Shown here: positions 33,200 to 40,495 of the stretch, one piece after another | How the letters are laid out: each line of letters begins with the position of its first letter | How positions within the stretch are numbered: the stretch's first letter is position 1 | Assembly: GCF_028368995.1 (NCBI RefSeq) | Contig: NZ_JAQNDL010000002.1 | Span: 310,001-374,000, forward strand | Length of the DNA: 64,000 nt | Reading direction: 5' to 3' | From: Nannocystis bainbridge | GTDB taxonomy: Bacteria > Myxococcota_A > Polyangia > Nannocystales > Nannocystaceae | The notes under the pieces: generated by a model | Database searches by the model: none | What the model was told of the DNA's origin: nothing | What the model saw: the letters and a program-made list of their open reading frames with translations, nothing else | Position numbers and translations under genes: made by a program

Positions 33200-34456
33200 A
33201 TGTCATTCACGATTCTATCCTCTTTCTCCGCGAGCCGTCTCGCGGGCCGCCTCACTCTCCGCGCCGCGTTGATGCTCGCCGCGCCGTTTTCGCCGCTGAT
33301 CGCCTGCGACGAGCCGGTCGACGAGCTCGACGAGGTCACCGCCGACGAGGACGAGCCGGCGCTCACCGAGGAGCAGGAGGAGGCGCTGCTGTACCGCGAG
33401 GGTTGGTCCAAGGCGGATGACCCGCGCCTCCTCAGCAAGGACTTCAACTATGGGTTCCACGAGCTGCCGACCACGGGCTGGGCGCAGCGCGTGCCGTGGC
33501 CGGGCTATTACTGGCCGACCTACAACGACAGCATCAACTACCGCTGGGCCGGCGCGAAGGTCCGCTCGCCAGCGGAGAAGTACGGGGCCGCGTTCGGCCG
33601 CGCGGGGGTCGGGACGGTCATCTCCAACCGCTTCGGCGTCGGCAGCATCGGCGGCACCCGGGCGTGCAGGTACGACTCCGACTGCGGCAACGTGAACGGC
33701 CGCATGTGCGGGCGCCGGCGCGGCGAGTCGCGCGGCCGCTGCATCGAGACGTGGATGGGCATCTGTCACGCGTGGGCGCCGGCGGCGATCATGGAGCGCG
33801 AGCCCAAGCAGGGCATCTCGTTCAACGGGGTGCGCTTCGAGATCTCGGACCTCAAGGCGCTCATCAGCCTGGTCTACACCGAGGGGCTGTCGGTCCGCTT
33901 CATGTCGCTGCGCTGCAACTCCAAGGGCAGCCTCAAGAGCCAGGCGTGCCGCGACACCAACGCGGGCAGCTTCCACGTCGCGCTGGCCAACCTGCTCGGG
34001 GTCCGCGGCGAGTCGTTCGTGTTTGACCGGACCTACGACCGCGAGGTGTGGAACCACCCGGTGATCGGCTACAAGGTGACGCGCGATCAGGAGGTCTCGG
34101 CGGCGACGGCGAACGACATGATCAGCGGCGGCGGCTCGAAGTACCGCTTCAACCCGCACGCGGTCGAGCTGCGGCGCGTCCGCACCGAGGTCTACTGGAT
34201 CAACGAGGCGGGCCCCGGCTTCAACCAGCAGCTGGTCGACAACGTGGCGACGTTCACGTTCACCGAGGTCTACGACTACATCATCGAGCTCGACGGCGGC
34301 GGCGACATCATCGGCGGCGAGTGGGTCGGGGCGTCGAAGCGCCGCCACCCCGACTTCGTGTGGCGGCCGATGGCGAAGAAGGACACGACGGTGGCGGGCG
34401 CGGTCCGCTACAGCGAGGTCGAGCAGCTGATGCAGCTGGCCGGCGGCGGGATCTGA
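33200..34456 (+). CDS. transglutaminase-like lipoprotein (elicitor-type TGase family)
   Basis: A 418-residue predicted lipoprotein: the signal ends in a lipobox LIAC, followed by an acidic segment (DEPVDELDEVTADEDEPALTEEQEE). The central part has the features I know from the Phytophthora elicitor-type transglutaminase family: GICHAWAPAAI with the candidate nucleophile Cys, FEISDLKALISLVY, GSFHVALANLLG with the candidate His, and FDRTYDREVWNHPVIGYKV with the candidate Asp. These enzymes form isopeptide bonds between Gln and Lys side chains. A disulfide-like pair (CRYDSDCG..CGRRRG) is also present. It follows the Gln/Lys-rich secreted repeat protein on the same strand and could cross-link it. 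Start at ATG 33200 because of GAGGTG 4 nt upstream. Confidence 0.72.
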   Translation: MSFTILSSFSASRLAGRLTLRAALMLAAPFSPLIACDEPVDELDEVTADEDEPALTEEQEEALLYREGWSKADDPRLLSKDFNYGFHELPTTGWAQRVPWPGYYWPTYNDSINYRWAGAKVRSPAEKYGAAFGRAGVGTVISNRFGVGSIGGTRACRYDSDCGNVNGRMCGRRRGESRGRCIETWMGICHAWAPAAIMEREPKQGISFNGVRFEISDLKALISLVYTEGLSVRFMSLRCNSKGSLKSQACRDTNAGSFHVALANLLGVRGESFVFDRTYDREVWNHPVIGYKVTRDQEVSAATANDMISGGGSKYRFNPHAVELRRVRTEVYWINEAGPGFNQQLVDNVATFTFTEVYDYIIELDGGGDIIGGEWVGASKRRHPDFVWRPMAKKDTTVAGAVRYSEVEQLMQLAGGGI

Positions 34457-34514
34457 CGCGGGCGGCTCGCCGGACCGCGCGTCACTCGCGGTCCGGGCCG
34501 CGCCCGTGACCAGG

Positions 34515-34560
34515 ATGACGGCAGCCCGATTCGCATGATTGCGGATCGGGCTGCCGTCAT
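34515..34560 (+). terminator. 16-bp-stem hairpin terminator
   Basis: Perfect arms ATGACGGCAGCCCGAT and ATCGGGCTGCCGTCAT, with an inner CGCA/TGCG stem in the 14-nt loop. It lies 58 nt after the transglutaminase-like stop codon, followed by a short T-containing stretch (TCGTGCG). Unrelated to the dispersed palindrome. Confidence 0.85.
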
Positions 34561-34795
34561 TCGTGCGTCCGACATGGAGGCCCTCGCGCCGTCGTCTGCG
34601 CGGGAGACCCGTGGATGTCCCCGCGGCGAGCGCGGCGCGGCGCGGCCGGAGGGACGGCCGGGCGGCCGAATCGGGGCGGCTCGGAGGCGTTCGGCCCGGG
34701 CGCCGGTCGGCGCGATCGTGCCCGCGCGAGCGCGGCTCGGCGGCGCCGCGGCGATCCATCACCGCCGTGTTGGTGCGGTGCGGTAAGGTGACGCC

Positions 34796-35914
34796 ATGTT
34801 GAGAATCTGCTCCTTGAAAATTGTTCAATCGTATTTGCCCGTGGCCGTGATGTCGCTGCTCGCCGGCGGATGTCCGGATTCGGGCAACCCCGGCAGCGCG
34901 TCGGCGACCGAGACCTCGACCGGGACCGGGACCGCGACCGATCCGACCACCGGCAACGTGGGGCCGACGACGACGACGCAGTCGACCGACGATCCGACCG
35001 GCGGCACCAGCACGGTCGGGACCGAGGGCACCGGGGTGACGACGACCGAGGGGACCTCGACGACGACGCAGGGGGTCGACACCACGACCTCGGACACGAC
35101 GACGAGCACCAGCGAGCCGGGGACCACGACCTCGACGACCGACGACACCTCGACCGCCGCGTCCGAGACCACGAGCTCGACGACGACCACCGGCGGCGAG
35201 ACGACCGAGACGACCGGCGAGCCGGCCAGCGACATCGAGATCGTGATCACGGCCGACAACGCCTACGGGTTCGCGTACGGCACCGACGACAACATCTCGA
35301 TGTACTGGGGCGGGATCGAGAACACCACCGCCGGGCAGATCTTCAACTGCGGCGAGGGGCCCGAGAAGTACGTGGTGCCGGCCGCGGAGGCCGACAGCGC
35401 CAGCTTCCTCTACATCATCGCCTGGGCCGACTCGTCGGTGACGCAGGGCGTGCTGGCCCGGTTCCGCCGCAAGGACGGCGGCGGGGTGTTCGGCGAGGAC
35501 GTGTTCACCGGCACGAAGGGCTGGGAGGTGTGCGCGACCGGGGTCGACTACCAGCCGGGCAGCGGCGGGCCGAGCCTGCAGGTCATCAACGATCACATCG
35601 TCAAGTGTAACCAGGGCGTGCTCGATCCCAACACGACCAGCGTCGGCTGGGTCGACGAGGTCGGGACCCAGTACGGCGCGGTGGCGTTCGGCGAGGACAA
35701 CACGACGCCGTACAACGGCGGGCCGATGGTGGGCAACGAGTTCCCGCTGGTGTGTCCGATGGACATGCCGGCCGAGGCGAAATGGATGTGGTTCGACTGG
35801 GGCAACGTGCAGCCGCCGCAGAGCCCGTTCATGTGGCCGGGCGGCAACGGCAACCCCGATCACCAGTACTTGATCTTCCGCTTCGCGGCGGAGCTGGTGC
35901 CGATCCCGATGTGA
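34796..35914 (+). CDS. Thr-rich-linker lipoprotein
   Basis: A 372-residue predicted lipoprotein with signal LPVAVMSLLAGGC (lipobox LAGGC). Residues about 32-145 are a Thr/Ser/Glu/Asp/Gly linker (TETSTGTGTATD, TTTTQSTDD, TTSDTTTSTSEPG). The C-terminal domain (residues 148-372, DIEIVITADNAYGFAYGTDDN..., ...FRRKDGGGVFGEDVF..., ...DHQYLIFRFAAELVPIPM) is beta-rich, Trp/Asn-rich and unknown to me. TAAGGT lies 6 nt before the ATG. A palindrome copy (TGTCC-GAT-GGACA, 35753-35765) encodes CPMDMP within the domain. Confidence 0.78.
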   Translation: MLRICSLKIVQSYLPVAVMSLLAGGCPDSGNPGSASATETSTGTGTATDPTTGNVGPTTTTQSTDDPTGGTSTVGTEGTGVTTTEGTSTTTQGVDTTTSDTTTSTSEPGTTTSTTDDTSTAASETTSSTTTTGGETTETTGEPASDIEIVITADNAYGFAYGTDDNISMYWGGIENTTAGQIFNCGEGPEKYVVPAAEADSASFLYIIAWADSSVTQGVLARFRRKDGGGVFGEDVFTGTKGWEVCATGVDYQPGSGGPSLQVINDHIVKCNQGVLDPNTTSVGWVDEVGTQYGAVAFGEDNTTPYNGGPMVGNEFPLVCPMDMPAEAKWMWFDWGNVQPPQSPFMWPGGNGNPDHQYLIFRFAAELVPIPM

Positions 35915-35927
35915 GCCGGTCGTCGGA

Positions 35928-36038
35928 TGTCCGCAAGGACAGGTCTGTGGGGCCCGGAATGCGGGGCGACCCGGAGCTGTCCGAAAGGACATAGAGGCGA
36001 TTGGCAGGAGCTGGGGACATGTCCTGCGGGACATGTCC
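35928..36038. terminator. three palindrome hairpins downstream of lipoprotein gene
   Basis: TGTCC/GGACA around GCAA (35928-35941); CTGTCC/GGACAT around GAAA (35977-35992); and the full-length form with GGACATGTCC on both sides of TGCG (36015-36038). GNRA-type loops in the first two favour stable RNA hairpins. Confidence 0.85.
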
Positions 36039-36224
36039 TTCGAAGCCGAGGATTCACCGCGCGGGTCCGGCACGCGTGACAGGGCGCACGGGCTCCGGCG
36101 TCGGGCCGCGCCGCCGGCGGACGTTGCGAGGGCGGGTCGGATTGACTATACCGTGAGCACGTCTGGCGGACGCAAAGTGCCCCCAATCGCCGCTGCGCGA
36201 CCGGGTAACCCCGAGGGAGGACAC

Positions 36225-36869
36225 ATGAAGACCACCGACGTCGTTCGAGGCTATGATTTGTGGGCGTCCACGTACGACCGCATCGACAACCCGCTGGTTG
36301 CGATGACGGCAGTGGCGATGCGGCGCTGGCACCCGACGGGGCGCCGCGTGCTGGAGCTCGGATGCGGGACGGGGCGCAACGCGCCGTTCCTGCTCGAGCG
36401 CGGGTTCGAGGCGTACGTCGGCGTCGACGTGTCGCCGGGGATGCTGGCCGAGGCGGCGCGGCGCGTGCCCGACCCGCGGGCGCGCTTCGTCGAGCGCGAC
36501 GCGGCCGAGGCGCTGGAGCTGGGCGATTTCGACGGGGCGCTGCTGAGCCTCGTGCTCGAGCACGCCGAGGACGTGGCGCCGCTGCTGGCCTCGGCGGCGC
36601 GGGCGGTGCGATCGGGCGGCTGGCTGCACATCTTCGAGATCCACCCGCGCTGGCGGGCCGACGGCGGGCGCGCGCACTTTCAGCACGAGGGCGAGGACCT
36701 GTTCCTGCCGAGCTACCTGCACGACGTCGCGGCGATCCAGGCGGCGATGGGCGACGACTGGACGCTGGTGTCGGCGACCGACTGGTACGCCGATCCGGCC
36801 GCCAGCGCGAAGCTGGCCCGCCGCCGCGGCCAGCCAGTGCTGCTCGAGGTGACGGCGGTGCGCGCGTAG
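36225..36869 (+). CDS. class I SAM-dependent methyltransferase
   Basis: A 214-residue cytosolic methyltransferase. Motif I is VLELGCGTG (residues 43-51), followed by VGVDVS (acidic loop) and ARFVERDAAE; DFDGALLSLVLEHAEDV is motif IV. N-terminal YDLWASTYD is typical of the UbiE/Methyltransf_11 group. The methyl acceptor is unknown. It has one of the few strong Shine-Dalgarno sequences in the window, GAGGGAGG, 4 nt before the ATG, so it is translated from a leadered message. Confidence 0.88.
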   Translation: MKTTDVVRGYDLWASTYDRIDNPLVAMTAVAMRRWHPTGRRVLELGCGTGRNAPFLLERGFEAYVGVDVSPGMLAEAARRVPDPRARFVERDAAEALELGDFDGALLSLVLEHAEDVAPLLASAARAVRSGGWLHIFEIHPRWRADGGRAHFQHEGEDLFLPSYLHDVAAIQAAMGDDWTLVSATDWYADPAASAKLARRRGQPVLLEVTAVRA

Positions 36870-36939
36870 GCGCGCCCGGGAGATGTCCCGAGAGACATGT
36901 GGGTCGATCGCCGGCCCGCGCGCGGGTATCGTCGCCGTC

Positions 36940-37929
36940 GTGACGGGACGAGGCGCGCGGGCGGCGATCGTGGCGATGGGCGTGGCGCTGCTGGGCACGA
37001 GCCCGGAGGCGGCCGCGGACGCGGTGATCTACGACGACGAGAGCCTCGTGGAGGTGCCGACCGAGATCGTGGTGCGCGGGGTCGATGCGCTCGGTGACGT
37101 GATGCTCGTGGTGTATCCGTACCCGTGCGTGCTGGGCGGCGCGATCACGCGGTTGGAGAAGGCGCTGGCGAGCGACCCGGACGCGAAGATCGAGGGATCG
37201 CCGGAGGAGGAAGAGGGTCGCGGTTACCACGTGGTCCGCGAGGGCGCGGCGTTCGCGAGCCTCAGCAATTACGAGGGGCCGTACAACCTCTGCTATTTCT
37301 TCGGCCTGCCGCGCGCGGCCTTCCCCGAGCAGGACGGGGCGATCGCACGGCTCGAGGAGCTGTCCGACGGGGGCCGCTGGCGGCTGTTCTCGCGCGACCC
37401 CGCGGTGCTGCGGACCGGGGTGCCGCTGGCGATGGCGGGGCTGAAGAAATCGCCGGGGGCTCCGCGCTCGCGGGTGGTGTCGTACGCGGCGCGACTGGTC
37501 GACGGGGTGCTGAAGATCGAGGCGACCGAGTGGGCGTGGACGACGAAGAAGAACGGCCGTGTGCGGCGCGAGGACCCGCGCAAGCTGTCGCGCGAGGCGC
37601 TGCTCGCGGTCGAGCCGCACGACGAGCTCGATCTGGTCGAGGAGCAGCCGTGGTTCGCGGGGTCGCTGGCCCAGGTGGCGGATACGACAGGTCCTGAAGG
37701 ACATGTTGAAAAGGACAGCCTCGATACGAAGGCCGCGGCGGGACCGGCGGTCGCGAGTGGGCCCGCCGTGAAGGCGAGCGCGAGCCCGGGGCCGGTCGCG
37801 GGACCCGGGCAGATCGAGCCGGCGCGGGCGCAGCCGTCGCCTGGCTGGTGGGACAGCCGGCTGTGGTACGGCGGGGCGTGCTTGCTGGTGGCGCTGGGCG
37901 CGGGGCTGGTGCTGCGGCGAGGGCGTTGA
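36940..37929 (+). CDS. exported protein with C-terminal membrane anchor
   Basis: A 329-residue protein with a signal peptide (GARAAIVAMGVALLGTSPEAAA) and a C-terminal transmembrane helix (YGGACLLVALGAGLVL) followed by RRGR. The mature domain is alpha/beta and contains no motif I recognise. The start is GTG 36940, supported by TATCGT 7 nt upstream; the longer ATG reading at 36883 begins inside a palindrome copy. A palindrome insertion at 37691-37702 encodes TTGPEGHVEKDS in the linker before the anchor. Confidence 0.6.
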   Translation: MTGRGARAAIVAMGVALLGTSPEAAADAVIYDDESLVEVPTEIVVRGVDALGDVMLVVYPYPCVLGGAITRLEKALASDPDAKIEGSPEEEEGRGYHVVREGAAFASLSNYEGPYNLCYFFGLPRAAFPEQDGAIARLEELSDGGRWRLFSRDPAVLRTGVPLAMAGLKKSPGAPRSRVVSYAARLVDGVLKIEATEWAWTTKKNGRVRREDPRKLSREALLAVEPHDELDLVEEQPWFAGSLAQVADTTGPEGHVEKDSLDTKAAAGPAVASGPAVKASASPGPVAGPGQIEPARAQPSPGWWDSRLWYGGACLLVALGAGLVLRRGR

Positions 37930-37937
37930 GGGCGGCG

Positions 37938-38612
37938 TCAGGCCTGCGAGCGATCGGGGACGCGCACGCCGTCGACGACGATGTCGGCGAGCACATCGGC
38001 GAACTGCTCGACGCTCAGGCCCTGGCGCAGCGGGTCGTCGCGCACGAGCGGGGCGAAGCGGGTGAGCGCCTGCAGGACGACGAAGCGAGCGTGGCGCTCC
38101 TCGGCGGTCCAGGTCGCCGGGGCGACGGCGGCGTCGAGGAGGTGACCGATGAAGCCGCCGGCGTCGGCCATCGCCGCCGCGAAGCGCTCGGGCATGGCCT
38201 CGATCAGGGCGGCGAGCATGTCGGGATCGCTGGCAGAGGCGCGGGTCAGCAGCGGCGAGGCGGCGACCATGAGGATCGAGGCGCGCACCCACTGCCGCAG
38301 GCGATCACGCGGGGCCAGGTCCGGCGCGTCGAAGCCGTCGAGCACGGCGAACAACCGCAGCTTCTCGAGCGCGCAGGCGACGTAGAGGACGTCGAGCTTG
38401 GTGGCGAAGGAGAGGTAGACGGTGCCCTTGGCGATGCCGGCGGCGCGCGCGATGTCGTCGATGCTGGTCTTGCGATAGCCGTGGGTGACGAACAGCGCGA
38501 TCGCGGCCTCGAGGATCTTGAGGCGCTTCTTGCCCCTGCTGCTCTCGGGGTCGACGTCACCCACCGCTTCCGCGAGGGCGGCGCGCATCTCGGCGAGGGT
38601 CTCGAAATTCAT
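37938..38612 (-). CDS. TetR-family transcriptional regulator
   Basis: A 224-residue regulator. The N-terminal helix-turn-helix reads ILEAAIALFVTHGYRKTSIDDIARAAGIAKGTVYLSFATKLDVLYV, the standard TetR pattern (residues about 37-85). The rest is a helical ligand and dimer domain. It is divergent from a Coq4-like gene and probably represses it and itself through the intergenic inverted repeat. Confidence 0.92.
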   Translation of the reverse strand: MNFETLAEMRAALAEAVGDVDPESSRGKKRLKILEAAIALFVTHGYRKTSIDDIARAAGIAKGTVYLSFATKLDVLYVACALEKLRLFAVLDGFDAPDLAPRDRLRQWVRASILMVAASPLLTRASASDPDMLAALIEAMPERFAAAMADAGGFIGHLLDAAVAPATWTAEERHARFVVLQALTRFAPLVRDDPLRQGLSVEQFADVLADIVVDGVRVPDRSQA

Positions 38613-38741
38613 GTATGACCAGTTTGACAAATCAGGTCATTTAGTCAATATTGGTCTCAAGCCCGCCGGGGAGTCGTTTGGAGCCGATGTCGGCGCGAAT
38701 CCGCGCGCCTGCTCCGCGCACCGCGCAGGGCCCCAGGAGTC
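38613..38741. promoter_or_regulatory. TetR/Coq4 divergent promoter with operator-like repeats
   Basis: An AT-rich island in otherwise GC-rich DNA. TTGACA at 38624-38629 and AATATT at 38647-38652 are 17 nt apart, a sigma-70-like promoter for the Coq4-like gene. TGACC and GGTCA form an inverted repeat around TTGACA (38615-38639), so a bound TetR protein would cover the -35 box. Confidence 0.6.
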
Positions 38742-39425
38742 ATGGCCATGAAGTGGAGTCAGATCCGCGAGCTCAGCCGCATGCAGCGCGAGGGCCGATC
38801 GATCGGCGACATCGCGGCGCTCAAGTTCTCGTACCTGGCGGGGTCGAAGCACGCCGGCAATCACCGCCTTCACACGCTGCCGACGCCCAGCCTCGAGGTC
38901 GACCTGGCCAGGCTGCGGGCGCTGCCCGAGGGCACGGTCGGCCGCGCGCTCGCCCACCAGCTCGACCGCAACAAGCTCGAGCCGCTGGTGATCAGCGACG
39001 AGATGAAGGCGCGCCTGGCCGACAACCCGCTGGCGCTGCGCTACACGACCACGCACGACCTGGTCCACGTGCTGACCGGGTTCCCGACCACGCCGGCCGG
39101 CGAGATCGGGGTGTTCGCGTTCATGATCGGGCAGGGCTTCGGCTCGTCGCGCGCGCTGCTGTGGACCAGCGCGGCGGTGTATGGGCTGCTGATGCCGCTG
39201 CACGTGGCGGGGATCGTTCACAACGTCCGCGTCGGCCTGCGCATGGCCCGGGAGACGCCGCCGATGCTCGAGGCGCGGCTCGAAGACCTGATGGCGGTGC
39301 CGCTGGCAGAGGCGCGCGAGCAGCTCGGCCTGCGCCCGGAGACGATCGCCGCGATCGCGCCGGGGCACGACAGCTGGCTGGCCAAACGGATCCTCGCCCA
39401 GTCGCCGAGCAAGGCGATGGCGTGA
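38742..39425 (+). CDS. Coq4-like ubiquinone biosynthesis protein
   Basis: A 227-residue protein with the Coq4 zinc-site signature HDLVH within YTTTHDLVHVLTGF and the conserved EIGVFAF(M/I)xxQ segment. Coq4 proteins act in ubiquinone synthesis (oxidative decarboxylation of the quinone ring precursor in recent models). Homologues in bacteria are often orphan and TetR-linked, as here. A clean CAGGAGT ribosome-binding sequence precedes the ATG. No other quinone gene is near, so the substrate is uncertain. Confidence 0.82.
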   Translation: MAMKWSQIRELSRMQREGRSIGDIAALKFSYLAGSKHAGNHRLHTLPTPSLEVDLARLRALPEGTVGRALAHQLDRNKLEPLVISDEMKARLADNPLALRYTTTHDLVHVLTGFPTTPAGEIGVFAFMIGQGFGSSRALLWTSAAVYGLLMPLHVAGIVHNVRVGLRMARETPPMLEARLEDLMAVPLAEAREQLGLRPETIAAIAPGHDSWLAKRILAQSPSKAMA

Positions 39426-39437
39426 GCTGCTTCTGTG

Positions 39438-39457
39438 ACATGTCCTAAGGGACATGT
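39438..39457. terminator. palindrome hairpin after Coq4-like gene
   Basis: ACATGTCC and GGACATGT around TAAG, perfect 8-bp stem, 12 nt after the stop codon. Confidence 0.82.
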
Positions 39458-39488
39458 GTGTGTTTGCGAAGCGTGAGGTTGGGCGGCG

Positions 39489-39508
39489 ACATGTCCCGAT
39501 GGACATGT
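39489..39508. terminator. second palindrome hairpin between convergent genes
   Basis: ACATGTCC and GGACATGT around CGAT, perfect 8-bp stem. Half copies CCCGGAGGACAGG at 39530-39543 and 39571-39582 follow before the end of the minus-strand gene. Confidence 0.82.
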
Positions 39509-39637
39509 TAAGGTCGAGGTCCGATCTGACCCGGAGGACAGGGGATAGATTCGGGCGCCGGTGGGGTGGCCCGGAGGACAGGTGTCATCGCCGCGACGGC
39601 GGGTGAGTGTCGCAGCATGTCCCGGAGGCCAGGTTCG

Positions 39638-40321
39638 TCAAGCGCCCCGATCGAGGGCGACGTCGAGGAAGGCGTGGCCGTCGCGCTCGAACACGGCGCC
39701 GCTGCGCAGCGCGAGCGGGCGGGCGAAGCCGGGCAGGTCGGTGACGAGGGTGTGGAACTCGCCGTGCTCGCCGCAGGGATCGACGGCGGCCGGCAGACCG
39801 GACAGCAGGGTGCTGTCGAAGCTGCGACCGAGCCATTCGGCCCCCATGCGCGCGAGGTCGACGGCGACGAGGGTCGCTCGCAGGCCACCGGCGATCATCG
39901 CCCGCGCGAGTTCACCGGTGTCCTGGCCCCACAGCGGGAAGACGGCGCGCAAACCTGTCCCTCGGAGCATGTCCTCTCGGTAAGCCCGGATGTCGGCCAG
40001 GAACAGGTCGCCGAACGCGATCGCGTCGATCTGCTCGGCGCGGGCGCGCTCGATCACCGCGCTCATCCGGGCCTGGTAGACGGCGTTGGGGCACGGGTCG
40101 GGCAGCGCGACCTGCCACAGCGGCAGGCCGAGCGCGTCGGCCTGGGCCAGCAAGACTTCGCGCGGAGTGCGGTGCATGACGACCCGGGCGTCGTCCTCGC
40201 GCGTGGTGGTGAGCAGACCGACGAGCTCGACCGCAGGGTCGCGCGCGAGCACGACGCTGGCCCACGCGGAGTCTTTGCCGCCGCTCCAGGCGAGGATCGT
40301 TCGGGCGCGCTTTCGCGGCAT
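39638..40321 (-). CDS. Dph6-like ATP-PPase (diphthine-ammonia ligase family)
   Basis: A 227-residue cytosolic protein. SGGKDSAWA (residues 13-21) is the PP-loop that binds ATP. Downstream AFGDLFLADIRAYRE and DPCGEHGEFHTLV are diagnostic of the MJ0570/Dph6 family. Archaeal and eukaryotic members amidate diphthine on EF2; bacteria lack diphthamide, so bacterial members act on another unknown substrate. The minus-strand neighbour region is full of palindrome half copies. Confidence 0.85.
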   Translation of the reverse strand: MPRKRARTILAWSGGKDSAWASVVLARDPAVELVGLLTTTREDDARVVMHRTPREVLLAQADALGLPLWQVALPDPCPNAVYQARMSAVIERARAEQIDAIAFGDLFLADIRAYREDMLRGTGLRAVFPLWGQDTGELARAMIAGGLRATLVAVDLARMGAEWLGRSFDSTLLSGLPAAVDPCGEHGEFHTLVTDLPGFARPLALRSGAVFERDGHAFLDVALDRGA

Positions 40322-40495
40322 CACGTCGTTGGTAGCAAAGGATCGCGCGACGCGGGAGGCGGGGCGAGCGGCCGCGCGGCTTGACGCCGACGCGCGGGCG
40401 GGCCTACGCTGGCGATGGAGGCTTAGTCCGGGCTTCCTTCTCACTCATTCTAGAAACCAGCTCGGGCGCTTACCTCCACCTTTTCTCCGCCGCCC

